DNA of 29,073 bases from UBA1737 sp045653225 (GTDB lineage Bacteria; Bacillota_I; Bacilli_A; ML615J-28; CAG-313): positions 1 to 29,073 of the forward strand of contig JAZOLP010000008.1 of NCBI GenBank assembly GCA_045653225.1, in the 5' to 3' direction. The first letter of the stretch is position 1; each line of letters opens with the position of its first letter. Below, in pieces: positions 22,243 to 29,073 of the stretch. The notes beneath the pieces are model-generated. The model did not search any database and was not told where the DNA came from. It worked only from the letters and a program-made list of their open reading frames with translations. A program made the translations under genes and the position numbers.

Positions 22243-22611
22243 ATGGTTCAACAAGAAACTCGTGTAAAAGTTGCTGATAACTCTGGTGCTAAAGAACTTT
22301 TAATTATTAAAATTTTAGGTGGCGCAAGACATAAAACTGCAACTGTTGGTGATTTATGTGTTTGTTCAGTAAAAGCATCTACACCTGGTGGTGTAGTTAA
22401 AAAAGGTGATGTAGTTAAAGCAGTAATCGTTAGAACTAAAAAACCTTTAAGAAGAGAAGATGGTTCATATATTAAATTTGATGATAACGCTGCTGTTATC
22501 GTTAAAGAAGATAAGAACCCTAGAGGAACTCGTATTTTCGGGCCTGTTGCAAGAGAACTTCGTGAATTTGATTACATGAAAATCGTTTCACTTGCACCAG
22601 AAGTACTATAA
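22243..22611 (+). CDS. rplN: 50S ribosomal protein L14
   Basis: This 122-residue L14 lies at the subunit interface and contacts 16S rRNA and L19. It has VQQETRVKVADNSGAKELL, the GGARHKTATVGD turn, TPGGVVKKGDVVKAVIVRTK and the C-terminal RGTRIFGPVARELRE. Length equals the family norm. Ribosome binding site TAGGAGGT. Confidence 0.98.
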   Translation: MVQQETRVKVADNSGAKELLIIKILGGARHKTATVGDLCVCSVKASTPGGVVKKGDVVKAVIVRTKKPLRREDGSYIKFDDNAAVIVKEDKNPRGTRIFGPVARELREFDYMKIVSLAPEVL

Positions 22612-22631
22612 GAAAGGAGTAGCGTAGTATT

Positions 22632-22955
22632 ATGAGAATCAAAAAAGGTGACGTCGTAATTGTTTTATCTGGTAAAGATAAAGGAAGAACTGGCGAAGTA
22701 TTAGCTGTATCTCCAAAACTTGGTCGCGTAATTGTTAAGGGCATCAACATTATGACTAAACATAATCGTCCTTCTAACGCTAACCCTGACGGAGGTATTG
22801 AAAAAGTAGAAGCACCTATGAGTGTTTCAAAAGTGGCTTATTTAGATCCAAAAGAAAAGAAAGCTACTAAAATTGGTTATAAATTTGTTGAGAAAGACGG
22901 TAAATCAGTAAAAGTTCGCTACTGCAAACTTTCTGGTACTGTTCTTGACAAGTAG
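22632..22955 (+). CDS. rplX: 50S ribosomal protein L24
   Basis: This 107-residue L24 starts 50S assembly. The KOW motif is complete near the N-terminus (IKKGDVVIVLSGKDKGRTGEVL). GINIMTKHNRPSN and GGIEKVEAPMSVSKVAYLDP follow, as in Bacillus. Ribosome binding site AAAGGAG is about 14 nt before ATG, slightly long. Confidence 0.97.
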   Translation: MRIKKGDVVIVLSGKDKGRTGEVLAVSPKLGRVIVKGINIMTKHNRPSNANPDGGIEKVEAPMSVSKVAYLDPKEKKATKIGYKFVEKDGKSVKVRYCKLSGTVLDK

Positions 22956-22968
22956 GAAGGAGCAATAA

Positions 22969-23511
22969 ATGAATCGTGTATTAGAACATTATAAGACAAA
23001 TGTTATTCCTGAATTAACTGAACAATTCAAATATACTTCAGTTATGCAAGTTCCAAAGCTTGTTAAAATCGTTATTAATATGGGTGTTGGTGACTCAATC
23101 AGCAACTCAAAATTATTAGATGCTGCAGTTGAAGATTTAGCTCAAATCTCAGGTCAAAAACCTCTTATTACTAAAGCTAAAAAATCTATTGCCGTATTCA
23201 AATTACGTGAAGGTATGCCTATTGGTGCTAAAGTAACTTTACGTGGTGAAAGAATGTATGAATTCTATGATAAACTAGTTTCAATTGCATTACCACGTGT
23301 AAGAGACTTCCGTGGTGTAAACCCTAACGCATTTGATGGTCGTGGTAACTATACTATTGGTGTTAAAGAACAACTTATCTTCCCTGAAATCAATTATGAT
23401 AAAGTATTAAAGATTCGTGGTATGGATATTTGTATTGTTACTACTGCAAATACTGATGAAGAAGGCCGTGCATTATTAACTAAACTTGGCATGCCTTTTG
23501 CAAAGAAGTAG
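22969..23511 (+). CDS. rplE: 50S ribosomal protein L5
   Basis: This 180-residue L5 of the central protuberance binds 5S rRNA and P-site tRNA. Visible are LVKIVINMGVGDSISNSKLL, the GQKPLITKAKKSIA.FKLREGMPIG block and RVRDFRGVNPNAFDGRGNY. Length matches the family. The ribosome binding site GGAAGGAG spans the rplX stop. Confidence 0.98.
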   Translation: MNRVLEHYKTNVIPELTEQFKYTSVMQVPKLVKIVINMGVGDSISNSKLLDAAVEDLAQISGQKPLITKAKKSIAVFKLREGMPIGAKVTLRGERMYEFYDKLVSIALPRVRDFRGVNPNAFDGRGNYTIGVKEQLIFPEINYDKVLKIRGMDICIVTTANTDEEGRALLTKLGMPFAKK

Positions 23512-23520
23512 GAGGAAGTT

Positions 23521-23706
23521 ATGGCTAAAAAATCTTTAAAAGTTAAATGTGCTAAAAAACAAAAATTTAGTACTAGAAATTACACTCGCTGCGAACGCTG
23601 TGGTCGTCCACACTCTGTATATCGTAAGTTCAAATTATGCCGTTGTTGCTTAAGAGACCTTGCATACAAAGGACAAATTCCTGGCGTTACAAAGTCAAGC
23701 TGGTAG
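23521..23706 (+). CDS. rpsN: 30S ribosomal protein S14 type Z (zinc-binding)
   Basis: This 61-residue S14 is the short zinc-binding form, with two C-x2-C pairs at C24/C27 and C40/C43 (RCERCGRPHSVYRKFKLCRC). Such C+ forms are usual in Bacillota, and zinc-free paralogs may replace them under zinc starvation; none is seen here. Ribosome binding site AGGAGGA overlaps the rplE stop. Confidence 0.98.
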   Translation: MAKKSLKVKCAKKQKFSTRNYTRCERCGRPHSVYRKFKLCRCCLRDLAYKGQIPGVTKSSW

Positions 23707-23722
23707 AAGGAGGTCCGAAAAT

Positions 23723-24118
23723 ATGGTAATGACTGATCCAATTGCTGATATGTTAACTAGAATTCGTAATGCAAATCAAGCTAAACATGACGTTTGCGAA
23801 ATGCCTGCATCACGTTTAAAATTAGAAATTTTAGAAGTTCTAAAAAATGAAGGTTACATTGCAGAATATGAAAAGATCGAAGACGGAAAACAAGGTGTTA
23901 TTAAAGTAACATTAAAGTACGTTAACAAAGAAAGAGTTATTAAAGGTATTAAGAGAATCTCTAAACCTGGTTTAAGAGTTTATGCAAAATCTACAGAATT
24001 ACCTCAAGTATTAAATGGCTTAGGGGTAGCTATCATTTCAACTTCAAATGGAGTAATGACTGACCGTGAAGCTCGTAAGAACAAACTTGGCGGCGAAGTT
24101 ATTGCGTTTGTTTGGTAG
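23723..24118 (+). CDS. rpsH: 30S ribosomal protein S8
   Basis: This 131-residue S8 nucleates the 16S central domain. Start at 23723 (MVMTDPIADMLTRIRNANQA) follows AAGGAGGT at 23707-23714. A reading from 23660 would overlap rpsN. The C-terminal half carries RISKPGLRVYAKSTELPQVL and the signature GLGVAIISTSNGVMTDREAR. Its TAG stop begins the ribosome binding site for rplF. Confidence 0.98.
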   Translation: MVMTDPIADMLTRIRNANQAKHDVCEMPASRLKLEILEVLKNEGYIAEYEKIEDGKQGVIKVTLKYVNKERVIKGIKRISKPGLRVYAKSTELPQVLNGLGVAIISTSNGVMTDREARKNKLGGEVIAFVW

Positions 24119-24126
24119 GAGGTAAC

Positions 24127-24663
24127 ATGTCTAGAGTTGGTAATAAAGTAATTAATATTCCTGCTGGTGTTACTGCAAATGTAGAAAATAACACTATCGT
24201 AGTTAAAGGCCCTAAAGGTGAATTAACTTACACTTTTAATGCTGATATTAAAGTTGTTGTAGAAGGTGCTGAAATTAAAGTAACTCGTCCAAGTGAAGAG
24301 AAAACTCACCGTGCATTACACGGAACAACTAGAGCAAACATCCAAAACATGGTTACAGGTGTTAGCGAAGGTTATGAAAAAGTATTAGAAATCGTTGGTG
24401 TAGGTTACCGTGCAAGTTTACAAGGTAACACACTAGTACTTAACATGGGTTATTCACATCCAGTTAACATGCCTATTCCAGCTGGTTTAACAGTAACATG
24501 TCCAAGCCAAACTGAAGTACATGTATTAGGTTGTGACAAACAACTTGTTGGTGAATTTGCGGCTAATGCTCGTAAAGTACGTGGACCAGAACCTTATAAA
24601 GGTAAAGGTATTCACTACCGTGGCGAATACATTCGTCGTAAAGAAGGTAAGAAAGCTAAGTAG
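24127..24663 (+). CDS. rplF: 50S ribosomal protein L6
   Basis: This 178-residue L6 binds near the sarcin-ricin loop. Start at 24127 (MSRVGNKVINIPAGVTA) follows AGGAGGT, which overlaps the rpsH stop. The upstream in-frame ATG at 24112 lies inside rpsH and is unlikely. The two duplicated domains are visible, with RALHGTTRANIQNMVTGVSE and the C-terminal GPEPYKGKGIHYRGE. Confidence 0.98.
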   Translation: MSRVGNKVINIPAGVTANVENNTIVVKGPKGELTYTFNADIKVVVEGAEIKVTRPSEEKTHRALHGTTRANIQNMVTGVSEGYEKVLEIVGVGYRASLQGNTLVLNMGYSHPVNMPIPAGLTVTCPSQTEVHVLGCDKQLVGEFAANARKVRGPEPYKGKGIHYRGEYIRRKEGKKAK

Positions 24664-24684
24664 AAAGGAGAAACTAGTTAAGAT

Positions 24685-25047
24685 ATGATCGTAAAACAAG
24701 ATAAGAAAGTTGCACGTCAAGCTCGTCATGCACGTGTACGTACAAAAGTAAGTGGAACTGCTGAATGCCCACGTCTTGCGGTATTCCGTTCTAACAAACA
24801 TATGGAAGCTCAAATTATCGATGATGTTAAAGGAATTACATTAGTTTCTGCTTCTACATATGAAAAAGGAAATAAATTTGAGAACGGCTCAAACGTTGAA
24901 GCTGCTAAATTAGTTGGTAAAACTCTTGCTGAAAGAGCTTTAGAAAAAGGTATTACAGTTGTAGTATTTGACCGTGGTGGATTCTTATACCATGGACGTA
25001 TCCAAGCATTAGCAGATGCAGCTAGAGAAGCTGGACTTAAATTCTAG
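24685..25047 (+). CDS. rplR: 50S ribosomal protein L18
   Basis: This 120-residue L18 binds 5S rRNA. Diagnostic sequences are RHARVRTKVSGTAECPRLAV, FRSNKHMEAQIIDD and the C-terminal VVFDRGGFLYHGRIQALADA. The start is fixed by an in-frame TAA two codons upstream. The ribosome binding site AAAGGAG (24664-24670) is about 14 nt from ATG, longer than elsewhere in this operon. Confidence 0.97.
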   Translation: MIVKQDKKVARQARHARVRTKVSGTAECPRLAVFRSNKHMEAQIIDDVKGITLVSASTYEKGNKFENGSNVEAAKLVGKTLAERALEKGITVVVFDRGGFLYHGRIQALADAAREAGLKF

Positions 25048-25057
25048 GAGGTAACAC

Positions 25058-25561
25058 ATGGCTGAACAAGTTAAAGAAACAGTAGTAAAAGAATTTGAAG
25101 AACGTGTTGTTACTATTAATCGTATTACTAAAGTAGTAAAAGGTGGTCGTAGAATGCGTTTTGCTGCATTAGTAGTAGTTGGTGACTACAAAGGACATGT
25201 AGGTTTCGGTACAGGTAAAGCTGCTGAAGTTCCAGAAGCAATCAAAAAAGCATTAGCAGATGCTCATAAGAATATTATTGAAGTTCCAGTTGTTGGTACT
25301 ACAATCCCTCATGAAATCACAGGTATTCATGATGCTGGTAAAGTATTACTTAAACCTGCTCCTGCTGGTACTGGTATCGTTGCTGGTGGTCCAGTTCGTA
25401 ATGTAGTTGAACTTGCAGGTATTCAAGATATCGTGTCTAAATCTCAAGGATCTAACACACCTATCAATATCGTTCGTGCAACATTTAAAGCATTACAAGA
25501 ACTACGTACTGTAGAACAAGTTGCTGCAATTCGTGGCAAAGCAAAAGAAGAAATTCTATAG
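25058..25561 (+). CDS. rpsE: 30S ribosomal protein S5
   Basis: This 167-residue S5 helps decoding accuracy and mRNA unwinding. It shows ERVVTINRITKVVKGGRRMR, VGDYKGHVGFGTGKAAEVPE, and the GTGIVAGGPVRNVVELAGI stretch. Ribosome binding site AGGAGGT overlaps the rplR stop. Confidence 0.98.
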   Translation: MAEQVKETVVKEFEERVVTINRITKVVKGGRRMRFAALVVVGDYKGHVGFGTGKAAEVPEAIKKALADAHKNIIEVPVVGTTIPHEITGIHDAGKVLLKPAPAGTGIVAGGPVRNVVELAGIQDIVSKSQGSNTPINIVRATFKALQELRTVEQVAAIRGKAKEEIL

Positions 25562-25573
25562 GAGGTTTAAGTG

Positions 25574-25753
25574 ATGAAACAAGTTAAAATTACATTAGTT
25601 AAAAGTCCTATCGGATGTCCAAAAAACCAAAAAGCTACAGTTAAAGCTTTAGGTTTAGGTAAAATCGGAAGTTCAGTTGTTAAATGCGACAACGAACAAA
25701 TTCGTGGAATGATCAAAACTGTAGCACACTTAGTAAGTGTTGTAGAAGCATAA
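25574..25753 (+). CDS. rpmD: 50S ribosomal protein L30
   Basis: This 59-residue L30 matches the bacterial size. It contains VKITLVKSPIGCPKNQKATV, LGLGKIGSSVV and the C-terminal GMIKTVAHLV. I prefer ATG at 25574. GTG at 25571 directly before it would add one residue and is not excluded, since AGGAGGT at 25560-25566 could serve either. Confidence 0.95.
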   Translation: MKQVKITLVKSPIGCPKNQKATVKALGLGKIGSSVVKCDNEQIRGMIKTVAHLVSVVEA

Positions 25754-25768
25754 GGAGGTGCACACAAT

Positions 25769-26212
25769 ATGAAATTAAACGAATTAAAACCAGTTGAAGG
25801 CGCAAAACACGCTAAAAAACGTGTAGGTCGTGGTATTGGTAGTGGAAACGGAAAAACTGCTGGTAGAGGTACTAAAGGTCAAAATGCTCGTTCAGGTGGC
25901 GGTGTAAGACCTGGTTATGAAGGTGGTCAAACTCCTTTATTCAAACGTCTTCCAAAAAGAGGTTTCACTAATATTCATGCTCATGAATACGCAATCGTTA
26001 ATTTAGGTGATATTAACGCTTTATTTGAAGCAGGATCTGTTGTTGATCTTGAAGCATTAAAGAAAGTTGGCTTAGTTAAAAAAGAATATGAAGGAGTTAA
26101 AATCTTAGGAAACGGAGAATTAGATAAAGCATTAACTGTTAAAGCTGTTAAATTCTCTAAATCTGCTGTTGAAAAAATCAGCAAAGCTGGTGGAACTGTA
26201 GAGGTACTTTAA
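25769..26212 (+). CDS. rplO: 50S ribosomal protein L15
   Basis: This 147-residue L15 is a late assembly protein of the large subunit. The long Gly-rich N-terminal tail is intact: KRVGRGIGSGNGKTAGRGTK, then GQNARSGGGVRPGYEGGQTP, then FKRLPKRGF. The C-terminal globular part ends KISKAGGTVEVL. Ribosome binding site AAGGAGGTG. Its last codons contain GAGGT, the probable ribosome binding site for secY. Confidence 0.97.
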   Translation: MKLNELKPVEGAKHAKKRVGRGIGSGNGKTAGRGTKGQNARSGGGVRPGYEGGQTPLFKRLPKRGFTNIHAHEYAIVNLGDINALFEAGSVVDLEALKKVGLVKKEYEGVKILGNGELDKALTVKAVKFSKSAVEKISKAGGTVEVL

Positions 26213-26213
26213 G

Positions 26214-27533
26214 ATGTTAGCATTCTTCTCAAAGCATAAAAAAGTAGTTCTTGGAATTCTTTTTACTGCTTTATGTATTTTAATTTGGAGAATTGGTGTT
26301 CATATCCAATTACCATTTGTTGAATATAATTTATCATCTTCTGATGAATCTATCTTTGGTTTCTTAGATATTTTCTCAGGGGGTGCACTTCAAAGTTTTT
26401 CAATTGTTGCTTTAGGTATTAGTCCATACATTAATGCATCTATCATTATTCAACTCCTTCAAATGGATATCGTTCCTCAATTTAAGGAATGGGCTGAAGA
26501 AGGTGAAGCTGGTAAAGAAAAATTAAATAGATGGACAAGATATATTGCATTATTATTAGCATTTGTTGAAGGTTTAGCATTAATCGTTGGTTACCAAGTA
26601 TCTTATGGTTATAACTTCTTTGAATATGTACCAAATACTGAACTTACATTATTCACATATGTTTATATGGCATTAATTGTAACTGCTGGTACAGCATTCA
26701 TTCTATGGTTATCAGATCAAATCACAGTACATGGTATCGGTAATGGTGCTTCAATGATGATTGTTGTTGGTATCGTTGCAAGTTTTGAAACAATGGTGGG
26801 ATCATTAAAATCATACTTCTTAGATCCAGCTACAAGCATTTTTGCTGTTGATGGTGTATTAACATGGAAAAACATCGTATTCTTTATTTTAGTTTTATTA
26901 TTATTTATTGCTATTATTGTTGGTGTTGTATTTATGGAAGGTCTTCAAAGAAAGATTCCAATCCAATATGCAAACCGTCCTGCTCAAGCAAAAATCTTAG
27001 GTGCACAAGATTCTAATATTCCATTAAAATTAAATAGTGCATCAGTTATTCCAGTAATCTTTGCTTCAACATTATTATCTTTCCCTACAACAATAATTAA
27101 CTTTATTGAACAAAGTGGTAAGACAATTTCTGAATGGTGGACAATCGTATTTAGTTATCAAAAACCAATTGGTTTTGCTATCTACGTAATCTTAATCTTC
27201 GTATTTAGTTTCTTCTACTCATTCATGCAAATTAATCCTGACAAGATTGCGGAAAATTTGAAAAAGCAAAATGCTTATATTCCTGGTGTAAAACCTGGTG
27301 AAGCTACTGCTCAATATATTTCAAAAGTATTATTTAAGATTACCCTACACGGTGCTACTTACTTAACAGTACTTGCATCACTTCCAATGGTAGTAGGTTT
27401 AATCTTTACTGATTTACCAGCTAGTGTACAAATTGGTGGTACATCATTAATGATCGTTGTTGGTGTTGCGGTTGAGACTTACAAGCAAATTAAAACTGCT
27501 TCTCAATCAAAAGAATACCACGGTTTTATGTAA
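26214..27533 (+). CDS. secY: Protein translocase channel subunit SecY
   Basis: This 439-residue ten-helix membrane protein forms the Sec channel with SecE and SecG. Landmarks are the first helix after FFSKHKKVVLGILFTALCIL, GISPYINASIIIQLLQ, the loop KLNRWTRY, QITVHGIGNGASMMI, the QRKIPIQYANR loop contacting SecA/ribosome, and NPDKIAENLKKQNAYIPGVK. It starts one base after the rplO stop, using GAGGT within rplO. It is the export route for the signal-peptide proteins at 3754-11357. Confidence 0.97.
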   Translation: MLAFFSKHKKVVLGILFTALCILIWRIGVHIQLPFVEYNLSSSDESIFGFLDIFSGGALQSFSIVALGISPYINASIIIQLLQMDIVPQFKEWAEEGEAGKEKLNRWTRYIALLLAFVEGLALIVGYQVSYGYNFFEYVPNTELTLFTYVYMALIVTAGTAFILWLSDQITVHGIGNGASMMIVVGIVASFETMVGSLKSYFLDPATSIFAVDGVLTWKNIVFFILVLLLFIAIIVGVVFMEGLQRKIPIQYANRPAQAKILGAQDSNIPLKLNSASVIPVIFASTLLSFPTTIINFIEQSGKTISEWWTIVFSYQKPIGFAIYVILIFVFSFFYSFMQINPDKIAENLKKQNAYIPGVKPGEATAQYISKVLFKITLHGATYLTVLASLPMVVGLIFTDLPASVQIGGTSLMIVVGVAVETYKQIKTASQSKEYHGFM

Positions 27534-27551
27534 TAAAAAGAAGGTGAGATT

Positions 27552-28208
27552 ATGCATCTAATCATTATGGGTGCTCCAGGCTCTGGAAAAGGGACATATG
27601 CAAAAGTACTTAAAGGTATTTTTGCTGTCCCACATATCTCAACCGGAGAAATGTTTCGTAAAGCTATTAGTGAAGGAACAGAACTTGGAAAATTAGCACA
27701 AAGCTTAATTGATAAAGGAAATTTCGTTCCTGATGATATTACAAATGAACTTGTTAAACAAAGATTAAGTGAAAGTGATTGTAAAAATGGATTCTTATTA
27801 GATGGATATCCAAGAAATATCGCTCAAGCAAAAGCTTTTACAGAGATTTTAAAAGAACTTAACATCAATTTAGATGCAGTAATTAACTTAAATGTTACAG
27901 ACGAAGAAATTATTAAAAGAATTGTAAACAGAAGATTATGTTCTAAATGTGGAGCTGGATTTAATACAATTACAATGCCACCTAAGAAAGAAGGCATTTG
28001 TGATTTATGCGGCAGTCCATTATACACAAGAGCTGATGATAATGAAGAAACTGTAAAGGTTCGTTTACAAGTTTATAATGAACAAACAAAACCTTTAGTT
28101 GAATATTATGAAGCTTTAAATAAATTATTAGATATCAATTCAAATCAACCAATTGATGATGCTATTAAAGATATTGTTAAAGCAGTGGAGGATAAATGCT
28201 CACATTAA
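27552..28208 (+). CDS. adk: Adenylate kinase, zinc-binding LID type
   Basis: This 218-residue nucleotide kinase interconverts AMP, ADP and ATP. The P-loop is GAPGSGKGT (7-15), the AMP-binding segment is STGEMFRKAI and the DGYPRN motif is near residue 84. The LID domain carries four cysteines, C130-x2-C133 and C150-x2-C153, a structural zinc site usual in Gram-positive enzymes. Ribosome binding site AGAAGGTGAG. Its 3' end overlaps map by 13 nt. Confidence 0.97.
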   Translation: MHLIIMGAPGSGKGTYAKVLKGIFAVPHISTGEMFRKAISEGTELGKLAQSLIDKGNFVPDDITNELVKQRLSESDCKNGFLLDGYPRNIAQAKAFTEILKELNINLDAVINLNVTDEEIIKRIVNRRLCSKCGAGFNTITMPPKKEGICDLCGSPLYTRADDNEETVKVRLQVYNEQTKPLVEYYEALNKLLDINSNQPIDDAIKDIVKAVEDKCSH

Positions 28209-28960
28209 AAAGTAAACGTGAGATTGCCATTATGAAAGAAGCAGGAAGAATTGTTGAACTTGCACATATTGCAGTAAGAGATGCAATTAAACCTGGAATA
28301 TCAACTTATGAACTTGATAAAATTGCATATGAAGTAATTACAAGTCATGGTGCTATTCCATCATTCCTAAACTATAATGGTTTTCCTAATTCAATTTGTG
28401 CTTCAATTAATGAAGTGGTAATTCACGGAATTCCTAGTCGTAATATTAAACTAAAAGATGGTGATATTATTTCCATAGATATTGGTGCTCAATATAAAGG
28501 GTATCACGGAGATGCTGCTAGAACAATTCCAGTTGGAAATGTAAATGCAGAAAAGTTAAAACTTATTGAAGTTACTAAACAATCGCTATTTGAAGGGTTA
28601 AAATATGCTAAACCTGGAAATAGACTATCCGATATATCGCATGCAATTGAAACTTATGCCAAATCATTTGGCTATGATGTTGTTGAAGAATATACTGGAC
28701 ATGGTGTAGGGAGCGCTTTACACGAAGATCCAATGATCCCAAATTTTGGTGAAGCAGGTAAAGGACCTATATTAAAACCTGGTATGACACTTGCTATAGA
28801 ACCAATGATAACAATGGGGAAAAAGAATGTTAAAGTACTTAAAGATAATTGGACAGTTATAACTATCGATAAATTACCTTCTGCACACTATGAAGAAACG
28901 ATAGTGATTACAGAAGAAGGTTATGAAATTTTAACTAAAGATACAAAGGAGAACGATTAA
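28196..28960 (+). CDS. map: Type I methionine aminopeptidase
   Basis: This 254-residue dinuclear metalloenzyme removes initiator Met from new proteins. The five metal ligands are visible: D95 and D106 (SIDIGAQYKGYHGDAART), H169 (YTGHGVG), E202 (AIEPM) and E233 (HYEETIVIT), and H77 lies in IHGIP. There is no N-terminal zinc-finger extension, so it is a type Ia enzyme. It starts 13 nt before the adk stop with GGAGG inside adk, implying coupling. Confidence 0.97.
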   Translation: MLTLKSKREIAIMKEAGRIVELAHIAVRDAIKPGISTYELDKIAYEVITSHGAIPSFLNYNGFPNSICASINEVVIHGIPSRNIKLKDGDIISIDIGAQYKGYHGDAARTIPVGNVNAEKLKLIEVTKQSLFEGLKYAKPGNRLSDISHAIETYAKSFGYDVVEEYTGHGVGSALHEDPMIPNFGEAGKGPILKPGMTLAIEPMITMGKKNVKVLKDNWTVITIDKLPSAHYEETIVITEEGYEILTKDTKEND

Positions 28961-29073
28961 ATGTCGAAAAATGATGTTTTCGAAATGGAAGGAACACTCG
29001 TAGAAGTTTTACCAAATACAGTATTTAAAGTAAAACTTACTGTCAATGGACAAATTGTTACAGTCCACGTTTC
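28961..29073 (+). CDS. infA: Translation initiation factor IF-1 (3' truncated by window edge)
   Basis: The first 37 codons are in the window. MSKNDVFEMEGTLVEVLPNT, then VFKVKL and VTVHV, match the OB-fold IF-1 that binds the 30S A site with IF-2 and IF-3. Compared with the Bacillus protein as I recall it, one extra residue lies in the hairpin after FKVKL (TVNGQ against ENGH). It directly follows the map stop, with AAAGGAG at 28945-28951. The rest of the gene, and probably rpmJ-rpsM-rpsK-rpoA-rplQ, lie downstream. Confidence 0.95.
   Translation, partial: MSKNDVFEMEGTLVEVLPNTVFKVKLTVNGQIVTVHV

Overview
The window is AT-rich Bacillota DNA with every gene on the + strand. TGG encodes Trp and TGA is a true stop (the ABC permease ends in TGA TGA), so the code is the standard bacterial one and not the mycoplasma one. 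Strong AGGAGG ribosome binding sites, an mfd-spoVT pair, a zinc-type S14, a zinc-type adenylate kinase and the Bacillus-like order of the S10-spc genes suggest a low-GC Bacilli, Erysipelotrichia or RF39-type lineage. The species cannot be named from sequence alone. I see no tRNA, rRNA, CRISPR array, insertion sequence or prophage.

Layout. Positions 1-2679 hold the 3' part of mfd and then spoVT. Positions 2800-3660 hold a class II fructose-bisphosphate aldolase with its own promoter and terminator. Positions 3754-11357 form an envelope-directed block: a repeat-bearing lipoprotein, a GT2-like glycosyltransferase overlapping its stop codon, and two tandem paralogous secreted phosphodiester glycosidase-family proteins, each ending in a Cys, a membrane helix and a basic tail. 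Positions 11475-14360 encode a presequence-protease-type M16C metallopeptidase. Positions 14502-16867 are a GntR/YtrA-type regulator followed by an ABC ATPase and permease, behind a perfect-consensus promoter. Most of these units are separated by clear hairpin terminators.

Positions 17015-29073 are one long ribosomal-protein operon: promoter, about 125-nt structured leader, then rpsJ-rplCDWB-rpsS-rplV-rpsC-rplP-rpmC-rpsQ-rplNXE-rpsN(Z)-rpsH-rplFR-rpsE-rpmD-rplO-secY-adk-map-infA. The last gene is cut by the window edge. No internal terminator was seen.

The most interesting points are: (1) the rpsJ leader, where one pentanucleotide can pair either with an upstream strand or with the rpsJ Shine-Dalgarno hairpin, and where a four-codon mini-ORF overlaps the upstream strand; (2) the shared Cys-helix-Lys/Arg tails of the two paralogous surface enzymes, resembling invariant-Cys C-terminal sorting signals; (3) the lipoprotein with three copies of a helical repeat interleaved with InlB-like units, coupled to a glycosyltransferase with a degenerate DxD motif; and (4) the YtrA-type operon promoter with a tandem repeat just downstream of the -10. 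No wholly new multi-gene system could be demonstrated from sequence alone.
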